DNA of 64,000 nucleotides from Profundibacter amoris (GTDB taxonomy: Bacteria > Pseudomonadota > Alphaproteobacteria > Rhodobacterales > Rhodobacteraceae), in the NCBI RefSeq assembly GCF_003544895.1, contig NZ_CP032125.1, positions 2,742,001-2,806,000 of the forward strand, in the 5' to 3' direction. The notes beneath the pieces are model-generated. The model was not told the origin of the DNA. It did not search any database and worked only from the letters and a program-made list of their open reading frames with translations. Position 1 is the first letter of the stretch. Every line of letters starts with the position of its first letter. The translations under genes and the position numbers were made by a program. Positions 27,763-37,001 of this stretch are shown here, piece after piece.

Positions 27763-27774
27763 ACCCCGTCAAAA

Positions 27775-28245
27775 TCACCGCCCGCCGATCCGCCGGATCA
27801 TATTCAGCCCCGTTACCCGAAACCCCGCAGTCCGGTATAACCGCTGCGCCCGCGCGTTATCCGCCGCAACCCTAAGCCCGATCTGCGTGATCCCCTGTTC
27901 TAGCAACAGCGCCTCCAAAGCCTTCAACGCGGCCTTGCCCAGCCCTTTGCCCTGAAGCCCCGGCAGGATGTGGAAATCATAGATAAATGCCGATTGTGCC
28001 GGCAAATCCGGCCTGTACCACAGATACCCGGCAAGCCCTTCGTCCTGACCCAGGACAGACAGCAAAACCTGCCCGTCCGTATCCACCCCGTCGGGCAAAT
28101 CCGTGGCGATTTCCTGCTTTGCCTGCGCCAGCGCATCCGCCGGCGACTGGTCATAATTAGCCGTAATTTCAAGGGCATAGTCGGGCAGAAAATACGCCAG
28201 ATAACCGGCGTATTCCTGTTGCAGCATGGGGCGTAATTTTATCAA
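27775..28245 (-). CDS. GNAT-family N-acetyltransferase
   Basis: About 156 residues of GNAT fold. Motif A (acetyl-CoA binding) is I-L-P-G-L-Q-G-K-G-L-G-K-A-A-L near residues 95-110, and the motif-B-like region is V-A-A-D-N-A-R-A-Q-R-L-Y-R-T-A-G-F. TTG 28245 is preferred because AGGAGG lies five bases before it; GTG 28251 would overlap that site. Substrate unknown. It follows efp on the same strand by 24 bases and is probably cotranscribed. Confidence 0.85.
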   Translation of the reverse strand: MIKLRPMLQQEYAGYLAYFLPDYALEITANYDQSPADALAQAKQEIATDLPDGVDTDGQVLLSVLGQDEGLAGYLWYRPDLPAQSAFIYDFHILPGLQGKGLGKAALKALEALLLEQGITQIGLRVAADNARAQRLYRTAGFRVTGLNMIRRIGGR

Positions 28246-28269
28246 CTCCACCTCCTGTGCGAATGGGCG

Positions 28270-28833
28270 TCAGGCGCGTTCCGAGTATTCCATCGTCACC
28301 GTATCGACGATGATCTCCTCGTCCTGCCCGATGAACGGCGGCACCATCACCCGCACCCCGTTGTCCAGCAGGGCCGGTTTGAAGGACTTGGCGGCAGTCT
28401 GGCCCTTCACCACCGGTTCGGTCTCGACCACCTTGCAGGTGACTTTTTGCGGCAGGGTGGCGTTCAGGGCCTCGTCCTCGTGATACTCGATCACCACGGT
28501 CATGCCGTCCTGCAGGAACGGGCGGCGGTCGCCCAGAATGTCGGCGGGCAGTTCGATCTGCTCGTAGGTGTCCATATCCATGAACACCAGCATGCCGTTG
28601 GTTTCATACAGGAATTGCTGATCTTTCTGCTCCAGCCGCACGCGCTCCACCTTGTCCGCCGCACGGAACCGTTCGTTCAGTTTGCTGCCGTTGCGCAGGT
28701 TTTTCATTTCAACCTGTGCGAATGCGCCGCCCTTGCCGGGTTTCACATGGCCGACTTTGACAGCCACCCACAGTTGGTCGTTATGTTCCAGCACATTGCC
28801 GGGGCGAATTTCGTTTCCGTTGATTTTAGGCAT
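28270..28833 (-). CDS. efp: Elongation factor P
   Basis: 187 residues, three-domain EF-P. The N-terminal KOW-like domain holds the loop K-P-G-K-G-G-A-F, whose Lys near residue 33 is the modification site; the OB domains include [13 protein letters not shown] and the C-terminal [11 protein letters not shown]. It relieves ribosome stalling at polyproline. The stop is 24 bases before the acetyltransferase start. FtsY in this window, with its Pro-Glu tracts, is not strictly polyproline, so no direct link is claimed. Confidence 0.96.
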   Translation of the reverse strand: MPKINGNEIRPGNVLEHNDQLWVAVKVGHVKPGKGGAFAQVEMKNLRNGSKLNERFRAADKVERVRLEQKDQQFLYETNGMLVFMDMDTYEQIELPADILGDRRPFLQDGMTVVIEYHEDEALNATLPQKVTCKVVETEPVVKGQTAAKSFKPALLDNGVRVMVPPFIGQDEEIIVDTVTMEYSERA

Positions 28834-28932
28834 TGATAAAACCTTAGCAAAAGGTTGAAGGGAATTTGCCAGCACCTATATATTGGTGATCCCACAGGGG
28901 CAAGACGCCTATATATCGGATTTGCCACCGCC

Positions 28933-28955
28933 AGCCATGCATCGAACGCATGGCT
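28933..28955. repeat. Hairpin in the efp / DUF6280 divergent intergenic region
   Basis: AGCCATGC (28933-28940) pairs with GCATGGCT (28948-28955), 8 bp perfect, 7-base loop. It lies ~100 bases upstream of efp and ~90 bases upstream of the 29043 gene, so it may be an operator. Two CCTATATAT motifs lie closer to efp. Confidence 0.4.
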
Positions 28956-29042
28956 GCCATGCATTATCTCGGTAGCCGAATCACTTAAGATCGGTCATAA
29001 GGAGCGTTACGCCGCAAAGAGCAAGAGCAAAAAGGATCGGTA

Positions 29043-29354
29043 ATGCGAGATTTCGTAGATGGTACAGCATTCAACCACGAGCAGGGCAACCGCTCGCGGA
29101 AACTGTTTGCCGCAGTCGTTCTGGCTGCGCTGGATGATGCTATTGCAGATGACAAAAAATACGGCAACGGCCCCGAGCAGATTGCACGCTGGGCCCGGTC
29201 CCGCGATGGCCGCGAGGTTCTGTCCTGCGCCGGTATCGACCCCAACGAGCGGGTTGTCAGCGGTCTGATGGAATTTGTCGGCAAGGGTGTGCGCACCTCG
29301 GTCGCGCTGTCGCGTGAGGAATCCGAGCGTCGCCAGCAGGCAGAAGCCGCCTAA
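29043..29354 (+). CDS. Conserved small protein (DUF6280-like)
   Basis: 103 residues, no signal peptide, predicted helical: M-R-D-F-V-D-G-T-A-F-N-H-E-Q-G-N-R-S-R-K-L then a helix rich in Ala/Asp. I recognise this as a short Rhodobacterales conserved protein of unknown function, probably the family named DUF6280. AAAAGGA precedes the ATG and a strong intrinsic terminator follows 25 bases after the stop, so it is a monocistronic, well-expressed gene. Confidence 0.72.
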   Translation: MRDFVDGTAFNHEQGNRSRKLFAAVVLAALDDAIADDKKYGNGPEQIARWARSRDGREVLSCAGIDPNERVVSGLMEFVGKGVRTSVALSREESERRQQAEAA

Positions 29355-29378
29355 CCTGACCGGATAGCAAACCAACAA

Positions 29379-29409
29379 ACGCATCTCGATTTCGGGGTGC
29401 GTTTTTTTG
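29379..29409 (+). terminator. Intrinsic terminator after the DUF6280-like gene
   Basis: ACGCATC (29379-29385) pairs with GGTGCGT (29396-29402, one G-T wobble) and is followed by seven T residues. Classic rho-independent layout. Confidence 0.85.
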
Positions 29410-29506
29410 TGTCCGGTGTCAGCAGATCTGTAAATTTGCCTTTTTACCCGCCTCTGGGCATACTTCTTGCGAATTTGATGAAAATCTTTGCAAGGGGGCA
29501 CACAAG

Positions 29507-30715
29507 ATGAATGTCCTGACGACGATTAAAGGTCAGCACGACTTGCCGCGCTATTTCGCGCCGGTTTACCGCAAACTGTCACAAATCCATACCGGCCGTT
29601 TGTCGGTCACCCTACCGGATGGACGCCTGTTTCAGGTCGAAGGGCAACATACCGGCCCTTCGGGGCAAATGGAGATTCACAACGGGGATGTTTTCGCCCG
29701 CCTGTTGCGCGAAGGTAATCTGGGCTTTGCCGAGGCCTATCTGGATGGCTGGTGGAGCACCCCCGATCTGCAATCCCTGCTGGATGTTCTGGCGGCCAAT
29801 CAGGATGTGGTGGCGCAAAACGCACCCGGATCATCCGTTGTTCGTGTGATCGAGCAATTGCGCCACCGGATGCGCAGCAACACCAAACGGCAGGCGGTGA
29901 AGAACATCCACCAGCATTACGATCTGGGCGAGGCATTTTTCAGCAAATGGCTGGATGAAACCATGTCCTATTCCGCCGCCCGTTATATCACCGGCAAGGA
30001 AGACCTGAAAACCGCTCAACTGCAGAAACTGGCATTGATGTGTGACTCGCTGGAGCTGAAAGAAGGCGATCATCTGCTGGACATCGGTTGCGGCTGGGGC
30101 GGATTTGCCCTGTTCGCCGCCCGCCGCGGGGCGCAGGTGACAGGGCTGACGATCAGCAAGGATCACTATGATTACTGCACCGCATTGATGAAACGCGAAG
30201 GGGTCTCGGAGAGGGTGAAAATTGTGATGCGGGACTATCGCGATGAAACCGGCCGCTATGACGGTATCGGCTCGATCGAGATGATAGAACATGTGGGTGA
30301 AAAATTCTGGCCCGACTATTTCAGCATGATCAACAGGTGTCTGAAACCGGGCGGCAAGGCCACGGTACAGGCAATCACTATCGAGGATGCGTTGTTCCCG
30401 TTATACCGGCGCAATATCGATTTCGTGCGCAAACATATCTTTCCCGGCGGGATGTTGCCCTGTCCACAGGCGATCAAGGATAACATCCGCAATGCCGGAA
30501 TGGATCTGGTCGGGGAATTCGATCTGACCGACAGCTATTCAAGAACCCTGCGCGAATGGGGCAGTGCCTTCAACACCCGCTGGGATGAAATCAAGGCGCT
30601 GGGGTTTGACGAACAGTTCAGACGGATGTGGGGCTGGTATCTGGCGGTTAGTGCGGCGGGCCATGCCTATGGGTCAACCGCTGTCACCCAGTTCACCATG
30701 CAGCGCCCCGCCTAA
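29507..30715 (+). CDS. cfa: Cyclopropane-fatty-acyl-phospholipid synthase
   Basis: 402 residues, SAM-dependent lipid methyltransferase. The N-terminal lipid-binding domain (residues 1-120) is followed by H-Q-H-Y-D-L-G-E-A-F-F near 130, M-S-Y-S-A-A-R-Y, the SAM-binding L-L-D-I-G-C-G-W-G-G, then G-S-I-E-M-I-E-H-V-G-E-K and F-P-G-G-M-L-P. It adds a methylene bridge to unsaturated phospholipid chains at the inner membrane. GGGGG precedes the ATG. The stop overlaps the end of the convergent membrane-protein gene by 4 bases. Confidence 0.94.
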   Translation: MNVLTTIKGQHDLPRYFAPVYRKLSQIHTGRLSVTLPDGRLFQVEGQHTGPSGQMEIHNGDVFARLLREGNLGFAEAYLDGWWSTPDLQSLLDVLAANQDVVAQNAPGSSVVRVIEQLRHRMRSNTKRQAVKNIHQHYDLGEAFFSKWLDETMSYSAARYITGKEDLKTAQLQKLALMCDSLELKEGDHLLDIGCGWGGFALFAARRGAQVTGLTISKDHYDYCTALMKREGVSERVKIVMRDYRDETGRYDGIGSIEMIEHVGEKFWPDYFSMINRCLKPGGKATVQAITIEDALFPLYRRNIDFVRKHIFPGGMLPCPQAIKDNIRNAGMDLVGEFDLTDSYSRTLREWGSAFNTRWDEIKALGFDEQFRRMWGWYLAVSAAGHAYGSTAVTQFTMQRPA

Positions 30716-31305
30716 TGCCAGTGCCCGTTGCCATCCGTCATTGCAACGCCCCACAGGACAAGCGGCACGAATAACACCGCTGTGGTGCCGCCAACCACAT
30801 ATCTTGCCCAACGCCCGCGATGGCGCTGCCACAGGATAAAGCACAGGATGAAATCCATCAGCAGTTCCAGCGGCGCAATGATCCTGCCGTAATAGCGGCT
30901 GTCCCAATAACTGACCGGACTTTGGAAGACCCAATCACTCAGCGGCCAGAAATGCGGGCGGGCGTCATCGTGGTGCAACAGGAAATCCGTGACCAGATGC
31001 AGGATCGCCGCACCGGCAAAGGCGATCACCAAAGGTTTCCTGCGCCACAGGCCGAACCCCAGCAACGCGCCCCACAGAATGAAACTGTTGTCATAGGCAA
31101 AGACCTGCATCCATTCGCGGGAAAAGTAGTACTGCCCGAACACCACATCCGGTGGAATATTCTGCACAAACAGCGCCCAGCCCGCCATCACATAGAGCGA
31201 TATATCCGGTGCCAACCCGCCCAGCAGGGCGGCGGCGGTAATTCTTGCGTGGTTTGCACGGCCAAAGACGGCAGCGCCCAGCAACATATGCGATGGCGTG
31301 TTCAA
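30712..31305 (-). CDS. Membrane protein, YdjM/DUF457-like
   Basis: About 197 residues with five or so membrane helices. The N-terminal N-T-P-S-H-M-L-L-G and internal [21 protein letters not shown] are the His/Asp-rich patterns of membrane-bound YdjM-type putative metal-dependent hydrolases. TTG 31305 is chosen because AGGAAA lies about six bases upstream and the longer reading is unlike the family. Divergent from cobQ by 50 bases. Enzymatic activity has not been shown for most members. Confidence 0.7.
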   Translation of the reverse strand: MNTPSHMLLGAAVFGRANHARITAAALLGGLAPDISLYVMAGWALFVQNIPPDVVFGQYYFSREWMQVFAYDNSFILWGALLGFGLWRRKPLVIAFAGAAILHLVTDFLLHHDDARPHFWPLSDWVFQSPVSYWDSRYYGRIIAPLELLMDFILCFILWQRHRGRWARYVVGGTTAVLFVPLVLWGVAMTDGNGHWH

Positions 31306-31355
31306 GTCGCGTTTCCTGCTTGTTTCCTGACCCAAGCATAGGGATAAAGGGCGCA

Positions 31356-32801
31356 ATGGCAAAATCACTTATGATACAGGGCGCAGGCTCGAATGTTGGC
31401 AAGTCGATGCTGGTTGCCGGTTTGGCGCGGGCCTATGTGCGGCGCGGGCTGTCAGTGCGCCCGTTCAAACCGCAGAACATGTCGAACAATGCCGCCGTGA
31501 CAGTGGATGGCGGCGAAATCGGCCGTGCGCAGGCGTTGCAGGCGCGGGCGGCGGGGGTGGATCCGGTGACGGATATGAACCCCGTGTTGCTGAAACCCGA
31601 AAGCGATATCGGCGCACAGGTGGTGGTTCAGGGGCAGCGGATTGCCACGCTGAAGGCCCGCGACTATTCCGCGATGAAGGCCACTTTGATGCCCGAGGTG
31701 CTGGAAAGTTTCCGACGGCTGGCGGATGGCGTCGATCTGGTTCTGGTCGAGGGCGCGGGCAGTCCTGCGGAAATCAATCTGCGGCACGGCGACATTGCCA
31801 ACATGGGCTTTGCCGAGGCCGCGCATGTGCCGGTGGTTCTGGTCGGCGACATTGATCGCGGCGGGGTGATCGCGCAACTGGTGGGCACGCACGCGGTGTT
31901 GCCCGATACGGACCGCGACCGGATCAAAGGGTTCATCGTCAACAAATTCCGCGGCGATGTCAGCCTGTTTGCCGAAGGCGCGCGCGAGATCGCCCAGCGC
32001 ACCGGCTGGACCGATATCGGCACCCTGCCGTGGTTTGCCGAGGCGTGGCGCCTGCCTGCCGAGGATGTGATGGACATTGCCTCGCGCAAGGGCGGGGCCT
32101 TCAAAATCGCCGTGCCGCGCCTGTCGCGGATTGCCAATTTTGATGATCTGGACCCGTTGGCCGCGGAACCCGATGTAACGGTCGAAATCATTGACGCCGG
32201 CCGCCCCCTGCCCGGGGATGCCGATCTGGTGCTGATCCCGGGCACCAAATCCACCATTGCCGATCTGGCCTATTTCCGCGCGCAGGGTTGGGACATAGAC
32301 CTTGCCGCGCATCTGCGGCGCGGCGGGCATGTGCTGGGCCTGTGTGGCGGCTATCAGATGCTGGGGCGCAAGATTATTGATAAAGACGGGATCGAAGGAC
32401 ATGCGGGCGAATTCGAGGGGCTGGGCCTGCTGGATGTGGTGACGGAAATGTCGCCGCAAAAACGGCTGGAACAGGCGACGGCCACCTATTTGCCGACCGG
32501 CGATATGGTGCGGGGCTATGAAATCCATATTGGGGCCACCACGGGACCGGATTGCGCGCGGGCCTGGCTGGATATTGACGGGCGGATGGATGGGGCAGCG
32601 TCACCGGACAGGCGGGTGTTGGGCAGCTATATGCACGGGCTGTTCACCGCGGACGGGTTTCGCGCTGCTTATCTGACAGGGCTGGGCGGAACGGCAGGAA
32701 ATGCCGGATATGACGATACGGTCGAGCAGACGCTAGATGCGCTGGCGGATCATCTGGAACGGCATCTGGATCTGGATGCGCTGCTGAAACTGGCCGAGTA
32801 G
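31356..32801 (+). CDS. cobQ: Cobyric acid synthase CobQ/CbiP
   Basis: 481 residues. An N-terminal dethiobiotin-synthetase-like ATPase domain ([34 protein letters not shown]) is joined to a C-terminal class I glutamine amidotransferase domain with the nucleophile in [10 protein letters not shown] and the catalytic His in Y-M-H-G-L-F. It amidates four side chains of adenosylcobyrinate in B12 synthesis. AAAGGG precedes the ATG. It stands alone without other cob genes, and no cobalamin riboswitch is visible in the short leader. Confidence 0.95.
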   Translation: MAKSLMIQGAGSNVGKSMLVAGLARAYVRRGLSVRPFKPQNMSNNAAVTVDGGEIGRAQALQARAAGVDPVTDMNPVLLKPESDIGAQVVVQGQRIATLKARDYSAMKATLMPEVLESFRRLADGVDLVLVEGAGSPAEINLRHGDIANMGFAEAAHVPVVLVGDIDRGGVIAQLVGTHAVLPDTDRDRIKGFIVNKFRGDVSLFAEGAREIAQRTGWTDIGTLPWFAEAWRLPAEDVMDIASRKGGAFKIAVPRLSRIANFDDLDPLAAEPDVTVEIIDAGRPLPGDADLVLIPGTKSTIADLAYFRAQGWDIDLAAHLRRGGHVLGLCGGYQMLGRKIIDKDGIEGHAGEFEGLGLLDVVTEMSPQKRLEQATATYLPTGDMVRGYEIHIGATTGPDCARAWLDIDGRMDGAASPDRRVLGSYMHGLFTADGFRAAYLTGLGGTAGNAGYDDTVEQTLDALADHLERHLDLDALLKLAE

Positions 32802-32810
32802 CGACAGGTC

Positions 32811-33464
32811 CTAGTCGAAATCCTGCGCGGCCAGAACGCGGTTGATCTCGCGGCGGACCAGCTTACGCACATTGCGGGTGATCCGCTCGCCCAAGGCCCC
32901 TTGCAGTTCCTGCCGCACGATTTCGCTGACCATTTCACGCAGGGCTTCTTCGTCGAATTCCGGATCATCACCGGCAAACAGACCAGCGGCCAGATCGTCT
33001 TCGATGATTTCGGCATCCTCGATTTCGTCGATTGGTTGTTTGGTGCCCATCATATCCTTTATGGGCGCAGTCATCACCGCTTCGGCTTCGGCGTCTTCTT
33101 CAAATTCGCTTCCGTCCGGCTCCCATTCTTCGTCCTGATCGCCTATTGCGGCTTCCAGTTCGGCAATGGTGCTTTCCAGCGATGTCTGGTTTGTCTTGCT
33201 GTCGGAAGGCTTGGTTTCGCTGTCTTCCGGCTCGGCTGCATGGCGGAAAGTCGCGGTCTCGGCTGGCTCTTCCTTGGCGTTGGCAGCCCCTTTGGGCGTA
33301 TCGGAAACACGGAAATCCGCCGTCAGAATAAGCTTGGCAGCTGCCGAAGGTTTCTTGGCCGCAACGTCTGCTTTTGCAGCCGATTTGCCCTCTTCGCCAG
33401 ACACAAGCCGGCGGATAGATGTCAGGACATCTTCGATTTCTGCATTTGATACTGATTCAGACAT
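32811..33464 (-). CDS. PopZ-like (DUF2497-type) acidic protein
   Basis: 217 residues in three parts: an N-terminal helix E-I-E-D-V-L-T-S-I-R-R-L-V-S, a long disordered acidic linker rich in Glu, Asp, Ala and Thr, and a C-terminal helical pair L-R-E-M-V-S-E-I-V-R-Q-E-L...V-R-K-L-V-R-R-E-I-N-R-V. This is the layout of PopZ, the alphaproteobacterial polar scaffold, whose N-terminus reads E-E-I-L-A-S-I-R-R-I-I. The identity to PopZ is weak, so orthology is inferred. GGGAAG precedes ATG 33464. Downstream of tolC on the same strand, 72 bases apart. Confidence 0.6.
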   Translation of the reverse strand: MSESVSNAEIEDVLTSIRRLVSGEEGKSAAKADVAAKKPSAAAKLILTADFRVSDTPKGAANAKEEPAETATFRHAAEPEDSETKPSDSKTNQTSLESTIAELEAAIGDQDEEWEPDGSEFEEDAEAEAVMTAPIKDMMGTKQPIDEIEDAEIIEDDLAAGLFAGDDPEFDEEALREMVSEIVRQELQGALGERITRNVRKLVRREINRVLAAQDFD

Positions 33465-33536
33465 GGAACTTCCCGATTTCGCGTCACTGGAACTGATAAC
33501 GCCATGCTTAACACCAGACAACCGATTGGCGCAATT

Positions 33537-34904
33537 CTATTCTTTTCCCAATGCCCGCAAAACACGATCCAGACGTTTGCCGCGCGAACTGTCGGCCGGT
33601 GCATTGGCAACAGCGTTGTAATAGGCCGTGGGATCATAGGTGCGAATACCCAGTTTCAGGTGATCAACCGTCAGCAGACCCATCGCCGACAACAGCGAGT
33701 AAGTGGCGATATACTGATCGGTCAGCGCCGAAATGCGGTTGGCTTCGGCATCCAGCAATTCCTGTTCGGCGTCCAGCACATCAAGCGTGGTGCGGGCCCC
33801 AAGAGTTGCTTCTTCTTTTACACCCTTGAAGGCGACGCGGGCCGCCTTGATCTGGCGAACCGTGGCCGCAAGTGTTGCACGGGCAACCTGAAGCGAAGCC
33901 CATGAATTCCCGACCCCTTGCGCGACATCCAGACGTGTCAGATGTAAACCGGCGCGGGTCTGGTCACGGCGTGCAACTGCCTGACGGAAAAGCGAGCTGA
34001 GCTTGCCACCCTGATAGATCGGCCCACCCAATTCGATCCCGATCGAGGAGGAATCCAGACCGTAACTGTCATGGTTTACCCGCCCGGTCAGGCTGACCCG
34101 TGGCTTCATCAACGCATTGGCCTGCTCGATCCCGATTTCGGCGGCAGTGACTTCGTGTTGAATTTTACGCATCAATGGATGGGTCACATAGGCAACCGAC
34201 CGTGCTGCATCAATTGATTTTGCCGTTGCCGGTGCTTTTGGCGCAGGCCGCAAACCTTTGGGGTAATGGCCAATCGCAGCACGGTATTCTTCGCGTGAAC
34301 GGGCCAGCCCGCCTTGTGCTGCTGCCAGATTGGCGCGCGCCAGTGCCAAGCGGGATTCGGCAATAGAAACATCCGTGCGGGTTACTTCGCCAACCTCGAA
34401 CCGGTCCTTGGCCGCACGCAACTGTTCGCGGATCACACGCACGTTGTTTTGGCGCAGGGATACAAATTCGGTATCGCGACGCACGTTCATATAGGCGGTT
34501 ACAGCGCGCAACAGAACGGATTGCTCGACATTCACCAGCCCTTCGCGGGCAGCCAGTACCGACTCTTTCTTGCCTTCGATGGCGAATTTCGATCCCCCGC
34601 CATCATACAACAGCAACGAAGCCTGCAAGCCCAGATTCCCCGAAAGGTAATCCCGTCCCGGCAATACCGGATCGGCATAGGTTGCATTTGCATAGTAACT
34701 TAGAACCGGGCGCAGGGCGGAAACAGCCTGTGCCACATCTTCGTCGGCGGCCCGCAACAGGGCGCGGTTTTGTTCCAGCAGCCCCGAATTTTTGTAAGCC
34801 GAGATCAGCGCGTCTTTCAGCCCCTCGGCCTTGGCGACCGGCGCTGTTGCAAGGGTGATTGCGGCGAAAGCAGCCGCAAGGATCGGTTTTACTCTGTAGC
34901 CCAC
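33537..34904 (-). CDS. tolC: TolC-family outer-membrane efflux protein
   Basis: About 455 residues with a Sec signal peptide ending A-P-V-A-K-A and two OEP repeats of paired long helices and short beta strands (L-L-L-Y-D-G-G-G-S, V-G-E-V-T-R-T-D-V-S-I-A-E-S-R-L, then G-P-I-Y-Q-G-G-K and L-G-A-R-T-T-L-D-V-L-D-A-E-Q-E-L). It should form the trimeric outer-membrane channel for type I secretion or drug efflux. GTG 34904 with GAGG upstream is preferred over ATG 34916. It lies between the Pcm-like and PopZ-like genes, all on one strand. Confidence 0.92.
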   Translation of the reverse strand: MGYRVKPILAAAFAAITLATAPVAKAEGLKDALISAYKNSGLLEQNRALLRAADEDVAQAVSALRPVLSYYANATYADPVLPGRDYLSGNLGLQASLLLYDGGGSKFAIEGKKESVLAAREGLVNVEQSVLLRAVTAYMNVRRDTEFVSLRQNNVRVIREQLRAAKDRFEVGEVTRTDVSIAESRLALARANLAAAQGGLARSREEYRAAIGHYPKGLRPAPKAPATAKSIDAARSVAYVTHPLMRKIQHEVTAAEIGIEQANALMKPRVSLTGRVNHDSYGLDSSSIGIELGGPIYQGGKLSSLFRQAVARRDQTRAGLHLTRLDVAQGVGNSWASLQVARATLAATVRQIKAARVAFKGVKEEATLGARTTLDVLDAEQELLDAEANRISALTDQYIATYSLLSAMGLLTVDHLKLGIRTYDPTAYYNAVANAPADSSRGKRLDRVLRALGKE

Positions 34905-34960
34905 GTTGCACCTCATACTGTTCTTGTTTTTCCTACGGCCCTTACAATCAGATCTGTTTC

Positions 34961-35614
34961 CTACAAAACAAACCCCTTGGGGGCCTCGAACCCCGGCAAT
35001 ACCGGAGCACTTGCGTTAAATGCGAAACGCCAGGTGACTTCACCGTCGATCTTGTAACCGATCCGCGCAACACCCAGCGCATCTTCCATAAATATACAGC
35101 CGATACGACCGCCGTCTTTTAGCTGTGCCAGAATTGCGGCAGGAACAATTTCAACCCCGCCTTCGATCATAATCACGTCGTATGGGCCATGCTTGGCAGC
35201 CCCTTCTGACAGCTTGCTTTCAATAACTGCAGCATTGTCCACATCATTCGAGGACAATAGTTGCTGCGCTTCGGCCGCCATCTCGGCGTCGTCTTCTACT
35301 GCCACGACAGCTTCGGCCAACCGCGCTATAATGGCAGTAGAATAGCCTAAACCGCAGCCAATATCCAGAACCGTCTCGTCGGGACTGATATCCAGCCCGT
35401 CCAGCAGCTTGGCAAATGTGCGCGGTTCCAGCATCACGCGGGCAGACCCCAGCGCGACATTTTCGCTGACATAGGCCTCTTCGCGTTTGTTTTCCGGGAC
35501 ATAGGCTTCGCGCGGCACGTCCAGCATCGCCTCGATTATCGGGAATTTGGTCACATCCGAAGGACGGACCTGTGTATCAACCATCATTGTGCGGCGTGTG
35601 GAATAATCGCTCAT
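34961..35614 (-). CDS. Protein-L-isoaspartate O-methyltransferase-like protein
   Basis: 217 residues with a SAM-binding Rossmann domain: V-L-D-I-G-C-G-L-G-Y-S-T-A, then V-V-A-V-E-D-D and Y-D-V-I-M-I-E-G-G. The N-terminal M-V-D-T-Q-V-R-P-S-D-V and A-Y-V-P segments are typical of the Pcm-like group found before tolC in Rhodobacterales. Several residues of canonical Pcm are absent (no T-I-S-A-P/Q-P-Y-I-V segment is obvious), so repair of isoaspartate is not certain. ATG 35614 gives the family-like start; a GTG at 35659 is possible. Confidence 0.78.
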   Translation of the reverse strand: MSDYSTRRTMMVDTQVRPSDVTKFPIIEAMLDVPREAYVPENKREEAYVSENVALGSARVMLEPRTFAKLLDGLDISPDETVLDIGCGLGYSTAIIARLAEAVVAVEDDAEMAAEAQQLLSSNDVDNAAVIESKLSEGAAKHGPYDVIMIEGGVEIVPAAILAQLKDGGRIGCIFMEDALGVARIGYKIDGEVTWRFAFNASAPVLPGFEAPKGFVL

Positions 35615-35794
35615 CGCGTAAACCCATTCGTTTAGTTTGACTAAATCCCGTTTTGCCACAGATCATCGCCAGCGGCAACACACCACATGCAACGAAAGCC
35701 ACCTGCGCGACAATAATATCCAGAACCACCAGATGTTCAGGCCGGTTTCAGGCTGTTTTTCCTGCCGAAATATCCTGCTATTTCGTTTGATGAC

Positions 35795-35809
35795 CAACAA
35801 TTGTTGACT
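35795..35809 (+). promoter_or_regulatory. Operator-like palindrome overlapping a -35 element of the TRAP operon
   Basis: CAACAATTGTTG (35795-35806) is a perfect 12-base palindrome. Its right end overlaps TTGACT (35804-35809), a good -35 hexamer, 85 bases before dctP. The -10 is unclear. The layout suits repression of the TRAP operon by a dimeric regulator. Confidence 0.45.
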
Positions 35810-35893
35810 CAAAATTGCTCTTACCCAACTATACCGGCACAAAAATATAAAAATAATAACCAATAAAAACGTTAATACCAAAGGGAGATAACC

Positions 35894-36892
35894 GTGAAAC
35901 ATACACATGTTTTCAAAGCCGCCATTGCCGCTTTTTCTATCGCTGCCAGCATCGGATCTGTTAGTGCCCAGGAAATCGAACTGCGCGCATCGCATCAATG
36001 GAACACAAAGGACGTGCGCCATGAAATGGTGCAGATCATTGCGGATGAACTGGCCAAGGCGGATGTGGGCGTCAGCCTGACAATCTTTCCGTCCAAATCC
36101 TTGTATAAACCCAAGGAACAATGGGGTCCGCTGACCACAGGCGAATTGGACATTTCGGCCTTTCCGCTGGCCTATGCCGCCAAACGCCACCCCGAATTCG
36201 ACGCGACCCTGATGCCGGGACTGGTTAAAAACCACGAACACGCGGCCCGTCTGAATGATTCAGAATTCATGGGCGACATCAAGGCAATTATCGAGGACTC
36301 CGGCGTGATGGTGATTTCCGACGCATGGCTGGCCGGTGGCTTTGCCTCGCGGAACAAATGCGTTCAAAGCCCCGAGGATGTGAAAGGGCAAGTGTTCCGC
36401 GCTGCCGGCAAGGCGTTCAACCGGATGCTGCAAGGGGCCGGCGCCTCGATCCAGTCGATGCCGTCATCGGAAATCTATACGGCCCTGCAACAGGGTGTTC
36501 TGGACGGGGCGAATACGTCTTCCGGCTCGTTTGTGTCTTACCGGATTTACGAGCAGGTGAAATGCCTGACTGCGCCGGGCGAACATGCGCTGTGGTTCAT
36601 GTATGAACCGATCCTGATGTCCAAAGCATCGTTTGACCGGTTGAATGACGAACAAAAGACCGCCGTCATGGCCGCCGGTCGGGCCGCCGAAGACTGGTTC
36701 GCAGGCAAAGCCGCCGAACTGGACCAAACCATGGTCGATACCTTCAGCAAAGCCGGTGTCGAGGTGGTCACCATGAGCGCCGAACAAGCCGCCGCGTGGA
36801 AGGACATTGCCAACGAAACCTCTTATGCGGCCTTTGCCGAAAAGGTGGATGGCGGCAAGGAACTGATCGCCAAGGCGCTTGCTGTCGAGTGA
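35894..36892 (+). CDS. dctP: TRAP transporter substrate-binding protein (DctP family)
   Basis: 332 residues with a Sec signal peptide (cleavage after S-V-S-A). The DctP fold is shown by R-A-S-H-Q-W-N, the F-P-S-K-S-L-Y segment, the conserved Arg region C-V-Q-S-P-E-D-V-K-G-Q-V-F-R-A-A-G, and P-S-S-E-I-Y-T-A-L-Q-Q-G-V-L-D-G-A. It binds an organic acid in the periplasm and hands it to the DctQM permease that follows. GTG start with AAGGGAG upstream. The exact substrate is not predictable. A hairpin separates it from dctQ. Confidence 0.92.
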   Translation: MKHTHVFKAAIAAFSIAASIGSVSAQEIELRASHQWNTKDVRHEMVQIIADELAKADVGVSLTIFPSKSLYKPKEQWGPLTTGELDISAFPLAYAAKRHPEFDATLMPGLVKNHEHAARLNDSEFMGDIKAIIEDSGVMVISDAWLAGGFASRNKCVQSPEDVKGQVFRAAGKAFNRMLQGAGASIQSMPSSEIYTALQQGVLDGANTSSGSFVSYRIYEQVKCLTAPGEHALWFMYEPILMSKASFDRLNDEQKTAVMAAGRAAEDWFAGKAAELDQTMVDTFSKAGVEVVTMSAEQAAAWKDIANETSYAAFAEKVDGGKELIAKALAVE

Positions 36893-36908
36893 TCGTCAAA
36901 CACAGCCA

Positions 36909-36942
36909 CCGCCCCTGTCCTGCGATCCGGCGACAGGGGCGG
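36909..36942 (+). terminator. Intercistronic hairpin between dctP and dctQ
   Basis: CCGCCCCTGTC (36909-36919) pairs perfectly with GACAGGGGCGG (36932-36942), 11 bp with a 12-base loop and no long T run. Such hairpins after binding-protein genes protect the upstream mRNA or attenuate the permease, giving an excess of binding protein. Confidence 0.75.
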
Positions 36943-37001
36943 TTCGGTTTGCAAAATAATCAACACAGGGCAACCAAAGCCCGACAGGTGAAAGTATCCC
37001 C

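Larger units (their letters stand above)
27472..27774. other. Gene-free stretch made almost entirely of inverted repeats
   Basis: 303 bases holding the nested palindrome (27494-27601), a GTACATTT/AAATGTAC hairpin at about 27632-27656, a GCCCCGT/ACGGGGC hairpin at about 27684-27704, and a GTAG-type REP (27741-27762). No gene is visible. The antitoxin promoter should lie in its left part. Confidence 0.75.

Noticed and set aside
31306-31355. Cobalamin riboswitch before cobQ
   Set aside because: The gap is only 50 bases, too short for the aptamer, and no B12-box-like sequence is seen.
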